Made by a program: the position numbers and the translations under genes | The notes under the pieces: generated by a model | The model's input: the letters and a program-made list of their open reading frames with translations, nothing else | The model's database searches: none | Told to the model about the DNA's origin: nothing | Shown: positions 8,728 to 15,631 of the stretch, piece after piece | Layout of the letters: each line of letters starts with the position of its first letter | How positions within the stretch are numbered: position 1 is the first letter of the stretch | DNA from: an uncultured Propionibacteriaceae bacterium | GTDB taxonomy: Bacteria; Actinomycetota; Actinomycetes; Propionibacteriales; Propionibacteriaceae | Length of the DNA stretch: 34,354 bases | Assembly (NCBI GenBank): GCA_936924635.1 | Contig: CAKZHP010000069.1 | Coordinates: forward strand, 1-34,354 | Direction: 5' to 3'

Positions 8728-10128
8728 TCATGGGAGCTCCATCTCCAGCCGTACCTCGGTGCCTTCACCCGGAGCCGTACGCACCCGTGCGGTGCCGGCG
8801 TTGCGGGCCATCCTGCCCATGATCGACCTTCGGACGCCCATCCGGTCCTCCCCGACGGCATCCATGTCGAAGCCGACGCCCCGGTCGCGGACGAAGACCT
8901 CCACGAAACCGTCGCCCACCTCCGCGTACACGTCGACGCGGTCCGCCCCCGAGTGCTTGGCCGCGTTCAGCACCGCCTCGCGGGTGGCCCGGACCAGCGC
9001 GTCGAGCTGCGGGGTCAGGGGCAGGTCGCCCACGACGACCAGGTCGATGGGTACACCGCGGTCGTCCTCGACCTCGGAGGCCGAGCGCCTCAGCGCTGCC
9101 CGGAACGTCTGGGCCTCGTCGGTCCCCTCGCCGTAGAGCCAGTCACGCAGCTCACGCTCCTGACGCCTGGCCAGGGCGGCGACGGCTCGTGGGTCGTCGG
9201 CCTGCTTCTGGATGAGCGCCAGCGTCTGCAGCACCGAGTCGTGCAGATGGGCCGCCACGTCGGCACGGGCGTGGGCGACCAGCTCCTGCTCCCGCGCCGC
9301 GCTGAGCGCGCTCCGCGTACGGAACCCCCACGGCAGGTAGACCGCCAGGACACCGACGACCGCGACCAGGCTCGTCCACACGGTGACGCGCCAGTGCGCC
9401 CAGCCCAGCACCTGACTGATGCCGATCACGACGCCCGCCCCGACCAGCACCACCCCGAGCATGATCTGCAGCCACGAGGCCAGGGAGCGCCGGTCGTCTC
9501 GGACGGCGATCCCGTCGGTCTGACGCCAGATCAGCGCCGCACCGAGACCGCCGACCAGCAGCGGCCAGTACGTGGCCCCCGTGATCCCCAGGTCCAGGCT
9601 GCGCACGAACCAGCTCAGCCCGACACCCACGAGCAGCAGGGCCAGCAGCTGCCCGATGTCGACGCCCCGGTGCGACGTCTCGGCGCGCATCCCTCGCCTG
9701 CTCGCCGCATCCACGCCCGGCGACCGCTCGGCCACCTCGGCCGGCATCACCAGCCACAGAGCCGCGTACAGCAGGGCGCCGAGCAGCTCGAACGCGCCCA
9801 GCACCACGAATGCCGTCCGCACCACCAGGACCGGGACTCCGAGGTGTGCCGCGATCCCTGCGCAGACCCCGCCCAGGAGCGCGTCCTGACCACGCCGGGT
9901 GGCCTTCGGGGCTGGTCGCGCGGCCGTGGCCTCGGCGGCGGGCGCGGGGGAAGCCCTGTCCTCGGTGGCGGTCTCAGCCTCCAGCCGTGCCGCCACCTCG
10001 GCGAGCGAGGGCCGCCGCGGCTCTGGCCGGCGGCTGTCCCCGGGGGACGCCTCCACCGTCTCGGCCTCGAGACGCGCGGCGACCTCGGCGAGCGAGGGCC
10101 GCGGTCCGGGCCGTGACTGGTCGTCCAT
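8728..10128 (-). CDS. PspC-domain sensor histidine kinase (HisKA_3 type)
   Basis: A 466-residue membrane sensor kinase. The cytoplasmic N-terminus contains the same 15-residue peptide RPSLAEVAARLEAET twice (about 10-24 and 39-53). A PspC domain follows (about 78-132, GGVCAGIAAHLGVPVLVVR, then a membrane helix), then four or so further membrane helices to about 265. The catalytic part has the phospho-acceptor His in AAHLHDSVLQTL (H296), the N box REAVLNAAKHSGA, and the G1 loop RDRGVGFD. This is the architecture of LiaS-like PspC kinases in actinobacteria. ATG 10128 is chosen over the open upstream extension because the duplicated peptide and PspC domain lie after it. There is no ribosome site, so the transcript is possibly leaderless. 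Divergent from the PspC/LiaF-like gene. Confidence 0.92.
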   Translation of the reverse strand: MDDQSRPGPRPSLAEVAARLEAETVEASPGDSRRPEPRRPSLAEVAARLEAETATEDRASPAPAAEATAARPAPKATRRGQDALLGGVCAGIAAHLGVPVLVVRTAFVVLGAFELLGALLYAALWLVMPAEVAERSPGVDAASRRGMRAETSHRGVDIGQLLALLLVGVGLSWFVRSLDLGITGATYWPLLVGGLGAALIWRQTDGIAVRDDRRSLASWLQIMLGVVLVGAGVVIGISQVLGWAHWRVTVWTSLVAVVGVLAVYLPWGFRTRSALSAAREQELVAHARADVAAHLHDSVLQTLALIQKQADDPRAVAALARRQERELRDWLYGEGTDEAQTFRAALRRSASEVEDDRGVPIDLVVVGDLPLTPQLDALVRATREAVLNAAKHSGADRVDVYAEVGDGFVEVFVRDRGVGFDMDAVGEDRMGVRRSIMGRMARNAGTARVRTAPGEGTEVRLEMELP

Positions 10129-10237
10129 GATCGACCTAGCGTCACACGCGGCCACCCTCGCGTGCCACCGGGCGGCGCCAGCCCTGGGGTGCGTTGGGGG
10201 CATTCCCCTATTCGCTGCTCTGGGGCGACCAGGCAGG

Positions 10238-11452
10238 ATGGTCGCCGTGGGAGAGCTCGAGCCGCTGCGACGCAGCACCGCCGACGCGAAGATCGCCGGG
10301 GTCTGCGGCGGCGTCGCCGAGCGCGCCGGGATCGACCCGCTCCTCGTCCGCCTCGCCGCCGTCGTCCTCGCGTTGTGCAGCGGCATCGGCGCCGTCCTGT
10401 ACGTCTGCGGCTGGTTGGCTCTCCCCCGCGGTGCGGAGCCGCCTGCCGTGCAGCGTCTGATTCCCGCGACCGCCCGCTGGTCCGGCCGCACCTGGGTGCT
10501 GATCGTCGGCGGGATCACCCTGCTCGTCGTCACCACCGTGGGCCAGGACGTGACCATCGGGCTGGTGCCGGCGATCGTGGTGGCGGGGCTGTGGTTCGCC
10601 GGTGCCATCCCCTCGCAGAGGCTTCCTCCCCGAGCGGGAACCGCCTCGGACCGCGGCCCAGCCCCCGCGTCGCGGACGCCCTCGTGGCCTGTCGCAACCT
10701 CCGCCGACGAGTGGTCCGCCCCGGTCACCATCAGCACCCGGCGGGGGCCGTGGACGCCGAGGAACCCCTGGGGCCACCCCGTCACCTATGGCGAGGCGCT
10801 CCGGTTCTTCGCCCTTCCCGACCCCGCTGGACTGTACGCCGCCACCCCGGCTCCCTCGGTGGGCCCCCAGGCCCGGGGCCGCTGGGCGATGGCGGGCCTG
10901 CTGGGAGTGCTGCTCGTGGTGCTGGCGGCCATGAGCGACCTGGGCATCCCCGTCCCCCCCGCGGCGTACCTCGCGGCCGCCCTCGTCGTCGCCGGCCTCT
11001 CGCTCGTGCTCACGGCCAGATCGACCCGCCCGAAGGGCCTGCTCGCCATGACGCTGGCGCTCGGCCTGGTCACCGGGGCGATGGCGGTCCCTCAGGGGCG
11101 CACCTTCCCCGGCCCCACGTCCAGGTACATCGAGGTGGAGAGCAGCAGCGCGCTCCCCCGCACCCTGGACGTCGACATGGGGTCGACGACCCTAGACCTC
11201 TCGAGGGCCAGCCTCACCGAGCCCGTGGTCGTCGAGGCATCCGTCTGGATGGGCACTCTCACGGTGGTCCTCCCCGAGGCTGCCAACGTGTCGGTCGACT
11301 GGGTCATCACCTCGGGTGCCGTCACCTGCCCGGACCAGGAGCCGTCGCAGTCCGGCTCCGGCACGTACAGGCAGGTGGTCGACCCCAACGCTGCCATGAC
11401 CACGATCCGGGTCACGATCGTCGACGGCGAGCTCGAGGTGGTGACCCCGTGA
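10238..11452 (+). CDS. PspC-domain membrane protein with LiaF-like C-terminal domain
   Basis: About 404 residues. An N-terminal PspC domain (STADAKIAGVCGGVAERAG, then a membrane helix to about 62) is followed by more membrane helices (about 82-118), a Pro/Ser-rich linker, another helical hairpin (about 210-250), and a soluble C-terminus of repeated short beta strands (LDVDMGSTTLDLS, VVEASVWMGTLTVVLP). That tail resembles the C-terminal domain of LiaF, also called toastrack. LiaF-type proteins restrain LiaS-type kinases, so I infer this is the membrane partner of the divergent kinase. The start may be ATG 10238 or GTG 10247. The GTG stands seven bases after CAGGAT and would give a leaderless mRNA. 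The 3' end overlaps the next gene by GTGA. Confidence 0.82.
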   Translation: MVAVGELEPLRRSTADAKIAGVCGGVAERAGIDPLLVRLAAVVLALCSGIGAVLYVCGWLALPRGAEPPAVQRLIPATARWSGRTWVLIVGGITLLVVTTVGQDVTIGLVPAIVVAGLWFAGAIPSQRLPPRAGTASDRGPAPASRTPSWPVATSADEWSAPVTISTRRGPWTPRNPWGHPVTYGEALRFFALPDPAGLYAATPAPSVGPQARGRWAMAGLLGVLLVVLAAMSDLGIPVPPAAYLAAALVVAGLSLVLTARSTRPKGLLAMTLALGLVTGAMAVPQGRTFPGPTSRYIEVESSSALPRTLDVDMGSTTLDLSRASLTEPVVVEASVWMGTLTVVLPEAANVSVDWVITSGAVTCPDQEPSQSGSGTYRQVVDPNAAMTTIRVTIVDGELEVVTP

Positions 11453-11628
11453 CGCCCCGCAAGGTGGACGTGGTCGCCCTCCTCGTCGGCCTCGGCGCCA
11501 TGCTGGTCGGGGGCACGGTGCTCTGGATCTCCTTCGGCGGCACCGCGACCCCCTCGTTCGTCAAGGTGGCCGTACCGCTCTCCCTCGTGACCATCGGCGG
11601 CCTCGGCATCCTGGCCTCACGGCACTGA
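11449..11628 (+). CDS. Small two-helix membrane protein, coupled to the PspC/LiaF-like gene
   Basis: A 59-residue protein starting at a GTG that overlaps the upstream TGA (GTGA, 11449-11452), which implies coupled translation. It consists almost wholly of two hydrophobic helices (about 8-27 and 39-55) joined by a short polar loop (FGGTATPSF). I do not recognise a family. Its position suggests an accessory subunit or modulator of the PspC/LiaF-like protein. The next gene follows after 42 bases. Confidence 0.75.
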   Translation: MTPRKVDVVALLVGLGAMLVGGTVLWISFGGTATPSFVKVAVPLSLVTIGGLGILASRH

Positions 11629-11670
11629 CCGCACCACCCGACCGCACCACCCCAACGAAAGGACACCACC

Positions 11671-11967
11671 ATGGCAAACGGCACCCTGACCCGCTCATCC
11701 ACCGACAAGATCCTCTCCGGCGTCTGCGGAGGCATCGCCAAGTACCTCGACGTCGACGCCAGCATCGTCCGCCTCGTCACGGTGCTGATCGTGCTCTTCA
11801 CCGGCTTCGGCCCGCTCGCCTACCTCCTGCTGTGGGTGCTGCTGCCCGAGGACAAGAGCGGCGTCCGCGGCATCGACATGGTCAAGGACGAGGCCACGAA
11901 GCTGAAGACCTCCTACGACCAGAAGAAGTCGGGCGACTACGTGCACAACCCCGACGACCTGCGCTGA
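11671..11967 (+). CDS. PspC-domain small membrane protein
   Basis: A 98-residue stand-alone PspC protein. The PspC motif STDKILSGVCGGIAKYLDVDASIVRL is followed by one long membrane segment (about 36-58) ending LLWVLLPEDK and by a charged cytoplasmic tail. PspC proteins take part in phage-shock or envelope-stress sensing. This is the third PspC module in 4 kb. The start is ATG, with AAAGGA eight bases upstream. Probably in the same transcript as the two genes before it, and followed by a strong hairpin. Confidence 0.9.
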   Translation: MANGTLTRSSTDKILSGVCGGIAKYLDVDASIVRLVTVLIVLFTGFGPLAYLLLWVLLPEDKSGVRGIDMVKDEATKLKTSYDQKKSGDYVHNPDDLR

Positions 11968-11978
11968 TCCTGTCCGCG

Positions 11979-12012
11979 ACGGCCCGGCCACCGGTGACGG
12001 TGGCCGGGCCGT
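11979..12012 (+). terminator. Perfect 14-bp hairpin after the PspC operon
   Basis: ACGGCCCGGCCACC and its exact complement enclose a six-base loop. It starts 11 bases after the PspC stop. The last base of the stem is the first base of the TAGTGT hexamer of the next gene, so terminator and promoter abut. Confidence 0.8.
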
Positions 12013-12017
12013 AGTGT
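12012..12017 (+). promoter_or_regulatory. -10 element of the amidohydrolase gene, leaderless
   Basis: TAGTGT ends eight bases before ATG 12026. No ribosome site precedes the ATG. The -35 region would lie inside the terminator stem and shows no consensus. Confidence 0.5.
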
Positions 12018-12025
12018 GCTCGGCC

Positions 12026-13519
12026 ATGGGCGACCTGCTGATCCGCGGAGCACGACTCGTTCGCCTCGACGGGGCCACCCCTTCCCACCCCGTCGACGTC
12101 GTGGCGCGGGACGGGCGGATCGCCGGCATCGAGCCCTCCGGCGCGGCGGCCCGCCACCACCCGTACGTGGTGGAGGCTGACGGCCGCTGGCTCTCGCCCG
12201 GCCTGTGGGACCAGCACGTGCACTTCTCGCAGTGGGCCCTCGCCTCCCTGCGGCTGGGCACCTCGGGCACCCGCACGCCCGAGGAGCTCACCCACCTGGT
12301 CGCGACCCACGTCGCGGGGCTCCCCGACGACGGCTCCCTCGTGGTCGGCCTCGGCCACCGCCCGGCTTCCTGGACGCGCCCGGTGACCACCGCCGAGCTG
12401 GACGCGGTCAGCGGCGGGCACCCCGTAGCGCTGGTCTCTGGAGACGTGCACAGCGCCTGGGTCAGCAGCACCGCGCAGCGGCTGCTGGGCATCTCCGCCG
12501 AGGGCGTCTGCGCGGAGACCGAGTGGTTCGCGGCGGCGCACCGGCTCGAGGAGCTGCAGTCCGACCCGTCCGTTCTGGGCCCGGCCCTGGAACGCCGGGT
12601 ACGGGAGGCGGCCGCACTCGGCCTCGTCGGGCTCGTGGACCTGGTGATGGACGGCTCGCTCGGCCCGTGGGCCGCGTTGTCCGCCGCTGGTCTGCCGCTC
12701 CCCCGGGTACGGGTGGGTGTCTTCCCGCACGGTCTCGACGCCGTGGTCGCGGCGGGCCTGCGCACCGGCGACCCTCTGGACGAGCGCGGTCTGGTCACCA
12801 TGGGCCCGCTGAAGGTCATCACCGACGGCTCCCTGGGCAGCGTCACGGCATGCTGCCGGGAGCCGTACGGGCCGAATGGCACCCACGGCGTCCTCGCGTA
12901 CGGGCCCGAGCAGCTGCGTGAGCTGCTGACCACGGCGCACCGGCATGGCCTCTCGGTGGCCTGCCACGCGATCGGCGACGCGGCCGCCGAGGTGGTGCTG
13001 GACGCGATGGAGTCGGTCGGAGCCAGGGGCTCCATGGAGCACGCCCAGCTGCTCACCGCCGGAGACGTACGTCGCCTCGCCCGCCTCGGGATCGCCGCAA
13101 GCGTCCAGCCGTGGCACCTCGTCGACGACGTCCCCGCGCTGGACCGGCTCTGGCCAGACCGAGCCGCCGACGCCTTCCCGTTCCGGTCGTTGCTCGACGC
13201 CGGCGTGGAGCTGCGGCTCGGCTCCGACGCCCCGGTGGCTCCGCTGGACCCGTTCGCCGCGGTCGCCGCGGCGGTGCACCGCAACGGCGTGGACCTGCCG
13301 AGCTGGCACCCCGAGCAGCGCCTGACCGTACGCGAGGCGTGGGCGGCGTCCGTCGACGGGCGTCGGGTCGCCATGGGTGAGCCGGCCGACCTGGTCCTCC
13401 TCGACAGCGACCCGCTGGCGGACGCCGGCGACTCGGCCCAGGTCGCCCGTCACGTGCTGGGGCTCCGCCCCGTGCACGCCACCGTGGTCGCCGGGGAGGT
13501 CACGCACCTCGCCGGCTGA
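12026..13519 (+). CDS. Metal-dependent amidohydrolase, YtcJ-like (Amidohydro_3)
   Basis: A 497-residue cytoplasmic hydrolase of the amidohydrolase superfamily. It has an N-terminal beta-sandwich segment, then the TIM-barrel metal ligands: H64 and H66 in WDQHVHF, K263 in LKVITDGSLGS (the position usually carbamylated), H314 in CHAIGD, H339 in EHAQL, and D401 in GSDAPV. All are present, so it should be active. The GSLGS and CHAIGD pattern is that of the YtcJ group, whose natural substrates are mostly unknown. An in-frame GTG lies four codons upstream, but ATG 12026 fits the -10 spacing. It is convergent with guaA with only 20 bases between. Confidence 0.9.
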   Translation: MGDLLIRGARLVRLDGATPSHPVDVVARDGRIAGIEPSGAAARHHPYVVEADGRWLSPGLWDQHVHFSQWALASLRLGTSGTRTPEELTHLVATHVAGLPDDGSLVVGLGHRPASWTRPVTTAELDAVSGGHPVALVSGDVHSAWVSSTAQRLLGISAEGVCAETEWFAAAHRLEELQSDPSVLGPALERRVREAAALGLVGLVDLVMDGSLGPWAALSAAGLPLPRVRVGVFPHGLDAVVAAGLRTGDPLDERGLVTMGPLKVITDGSLGSVTACCREPYGPNGTHGVLAYGPEQLRELLTTAHRHGLSVACHAIGDAAAEVVLDAMESVGARGSMEHAQLLTAGDVRRLARLGIAASVQPWHLVDDVPALDRLWPDRAADAFPFRSLLDAGVELRLGSDAPVAPLDPFAAVAAAVHRNGVDLPSWHPEQRLTVREAWAASVDGRRVAMGEPADLVLLDSDPLADAGDSAQVARHVLGLRPVHATVVAGEVTHLAG

Positions 13520-13539
13520 GCCCCCTCAGCGGGCCCCTG

Positions 13540-15090
13540 TCACTCCCACTCGATGGTGCCCGGCGGCTTGCTGGTGATGTCGACCACGACGCGGTTCACC
13601 TCGCGCACCTCGTTGGTGATGCGGGTGGAGATCTTCTCCAGCAGCTCGTACGGCAAGCGGCCCCAGTCGGCCGTCATGGCGTCCTCGCTGGTCACGGGTC
13701 GGAGAACGATCGGGTGCCCGTACGTGCGGCCGTCGCCCTGGACGCCGACCGAGCGCACGTCGGCCAGCAGCACCACCGGGAACTGCCAGATGTCGCGGTC
13801 GAGGCCGGCGTTCGTGAGCTCCTCGCGGGCGATCGCATCCGCCTCCCGCAGGATCTCCAGCCGCTCGCGCGTGACCTCGCCGATGATGCGGATGCCGAGG
13901 CCGGGGCCGGGGAACGGGTGGCGCCAGATCATGGCCTCCGGCAGCCCGAGCTCCAGCCCCACCTGGCGTACCTCGTCCTTGAAGAGGGTCCGCAGCGGCT
14001 CGACCAGCGTGAACGTGAGGTCGTCGGGCAGGCCGCCGACGTTGTGGTGCGACTTGATGGTGGAGGCGCCCTCGCCGCCGCCCGACTCCACCACGTCGGG
14101 GTAGAGCGTGCCCTGCACGAGGAACTCGATGTCGCGCTCGGCCTCGAGGCGGCGCGCGGCGGCCTCGAAGGTGCGGATGAACTCGCGCCCGATGATCTTG
14201 CGCTTGGTCTCGGGGTCGGTGACGCCGGCGAGGGCGTCCAGGAACTGGTCGGCGACGTCCTCCACCACCAGGTCGACGCCCGTGGCCGCGACGAAGTCAC
14301 GCTCCACCGCCTCGGCCTCACCCTTGCGCAGCAGGCCGTGGTCGACGAAGACGCAGGTGAGCTGGTCTCCCACCGCCTGCTGCACCAGTGCGGCGGCGAC
14401 GGCCGAGTCGACACCGCCCGACAGCGCGCACAGCACCCGCTTGTCGCCCACCTGGGCCTTCACCTTGGCGATGGCCTCCTGAGCGATCGCCTCCGCCTGC
14501 CAGCCGGAGCCGATGCCGGCGATCGAGTGCAAGAAGGTGTCCAGCACCTTCTGGCCGTGCTCGGAGTGGAGCACCTCCGGGTGCCACTGCACGCCCGCCA
14601 GACGCCGGTCGACGTCCTCGAACGCGGCGATCTCCGCGCCGGCCGAGGAGGCCAGCGCGGTGAACCCGTCGGGGGCCCGGTGCACGGAGTCGCCGTGGCT
14701 CATCCACGCGTTGAGCACCGACGGCACGTCGGCCAGCAGCTGCCCGGGCTCGTTGACGGCGACGATGGTGCGGCCGAACTCCGACAGGCCCGTACGCGCC
14801 ACGTCGCCACCGAGCGCGTGCGCCATGGCCTGGAAGCCGTAGCAGATGCCGAAGACCGGGATGCCCACCCCGAACAGCGCCGGGTCGACCTGCGGGGCTC
14901 CCTCGACGTACACGCTCTGCGGCCCGCCCGACAGCACGATCGCCGACGGCTCGCGCATCACGAGGTCGTCGACGCTCACGGTGTGCGGCACGATCTCGGA
15001 GTAGACCCCCGCCTCGCGCACGCGGCGCGCGATCAGCTGGGCGTACTGAGCCCCGTAGTCGATGACGAGCACGCTCTCTCGGGCAGTCAT
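13540..15090 (-). CDS. guaA: GMP synthase (glutamine-hydrolysing)
   Basis: Final step of GMP synthesis: XMP, glutamine and ATP give GMP. The 516-residue protein has the N-terminal class I glutamine amidotransferase (nucleophile C83 in GICYG, H170 and E172 in QWHPE), the PP-loop ATP pyrophosphatase (SGGVDS, 224-229) and the dimerisation domain ending SKPPGTIEWE. The frame is open far upstream, but ATG 15090 matches the family start (ESVLVIDYGAQYAQLIARR). It lies seven bases after a TAGACT hexamer, so the mRNA is probably leaderless. Divergent from the PH-domain gene. No purine riboswitch or other leader can exist if the leaderless reading is right. Confidence 0.97.
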   Translation of the reverse strand: MTARESVLVIDYGAQYAQLIARRVREAGVYSEIVPHTVSVDDLVMREPSAIVLSGGPQSVYVEGAPQVDPALFGVGIPVFGICYGFQAMAHALGGDVARTGLSEFGRTIVAVNEPGQLLADVPSVLNAWMSHGDSVHRAPDGFTALASSAGAEIAAFEDVDRRLAGVQWHPEVLHSEHGQKVLDTFLHSIAGIGSGWQAEAIAQEAIAKVKAQVGDKRVLCALSGGVDSAVAAALVQQAVGDQLTCVFVDHGLLRKGEAEAVERDFVAATGVDLVVEDVADQFLDALAGVTDPETKRKIIGREFIRTFEAAARRLEAERDIEFLVQGTLYPDVVESGGGEGASTIKSHHNVGGLPDDLTFTLVEPLRTLFKDEVRQVGLELGLPEAMIWRHPFPGPGLGIRIIGEVTRERLEILREADAIAREELTNAGLDRDIWQFPVVLLADVRSVGVQGDGRTYGHPIVLRPVTSEDAMTADWGRLPYELLEKISTRITNEVREVNRVVVDITSKPPGTIEWE

Positions 15091-15097
15091 GCGCCCG

Positions 15098-15103
15098 AGT
15101 CTA
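15098..15103 (-). promoter_or_regulatory. -10 element of guaA, leaderless
   Basis: TAGACT on the minus strand lies seven bases before the guaA ATG, and no ribosome site is present. No convincing -35 box is seen. Confidence 0.5.
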
Positions 15104-15129
15104 GGGATGGTTCTGTCAGACCCCCGCCC

Positions 15130-15135
15130 TACAGT
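15130..15135 (+). promoter_or_regulatory. -10 element of the PH-domain operon, leaderless
   Basis: TACAGT is followed by seven bases and then GTG 15143. This element and the guaA -10 lie 26 bases apart on opposite strands, so both promoters fit in about 50 bases and should compete for or share RNA polymerase. Confidence 0.5.
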
Positions 15136-15142
15136 GATCGAC

Positions 15143-15631
15143 GTGGACACCCTCTTCCAGCCGCCGGCCGACACCTGGCACCGCCTGTCGCCGAAGTACG
15201 CGACCGTGCAGACGGTGTCCTCGGTCATCTGGAACCTGGTCGTCTGGGTGCCGCTGGTCAGCGCTGCCTTCTCCCTGCTGCCGTCCCCGTGGCCGTGGGT
15301 GGTGGCAGCCGTGGCGCTGGGCTGGACGGTGTGGCGAGTGGTGCGCGCCGGGCGGTACGCACGCTCGTGGGCGTACGCGGAGCGCGGCGAGGACCTCTGC
15401 ATCACGCGGGGCCTGTGGTTCAAGAGCCTGACGGTGGTGCCGTACGGACGGCTGCAGATCGCCAAGGTCGACTCCGGGCCGGTCCAGCGCGCGATGGGGC
15501 TGGCGACCGTCACGCTGGTCACCGCGTCGGCGCAGTCGAACGCCAGCATCCCCGGCCTGCCCGCCGGCGAGGCCGAACGGCTCCGCGACCGCCTCATCGA
15601 GATCGGCGACACCCGGGGCGCCGGCCTGTGA
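15143..15631 (+). CDS. PH-domain membrane protein, YdbS-like
   Basis: A 162-residue protein with two membrane helices near the N-terminus (about 26-60) followed by one bacterial PH-type domain (bPH2). The latter starts ERGEDLCITRGLWFKSLTVVPYGRLQIAKVDSGP and ends VTLVTASAQ. In firmicutes the YdbS/YdbT pair belongs to this family; the role is membrane-associated but not defined. GTG 15143 is chosen by the -10 spacing and because other in-frame starts lack support. The 3' end overlaps the next gene by GTGA, so the pair is translated together. Confidence 0.82.
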   Translation: MDTLFQPPADTWHRLSPKYATVQTVSSVIWNLVVWVPLVSAAFSLLPSPWPWVVAAVALGWTVWRVVRAGRYARSWAYAERGEDLCITRGLWFKSLTVVPYGRLQIAKVDSGPVQRAMGLATVTLVTASAQSNASIPGLPAGEAERLRDRLIEIGDTRGAGL

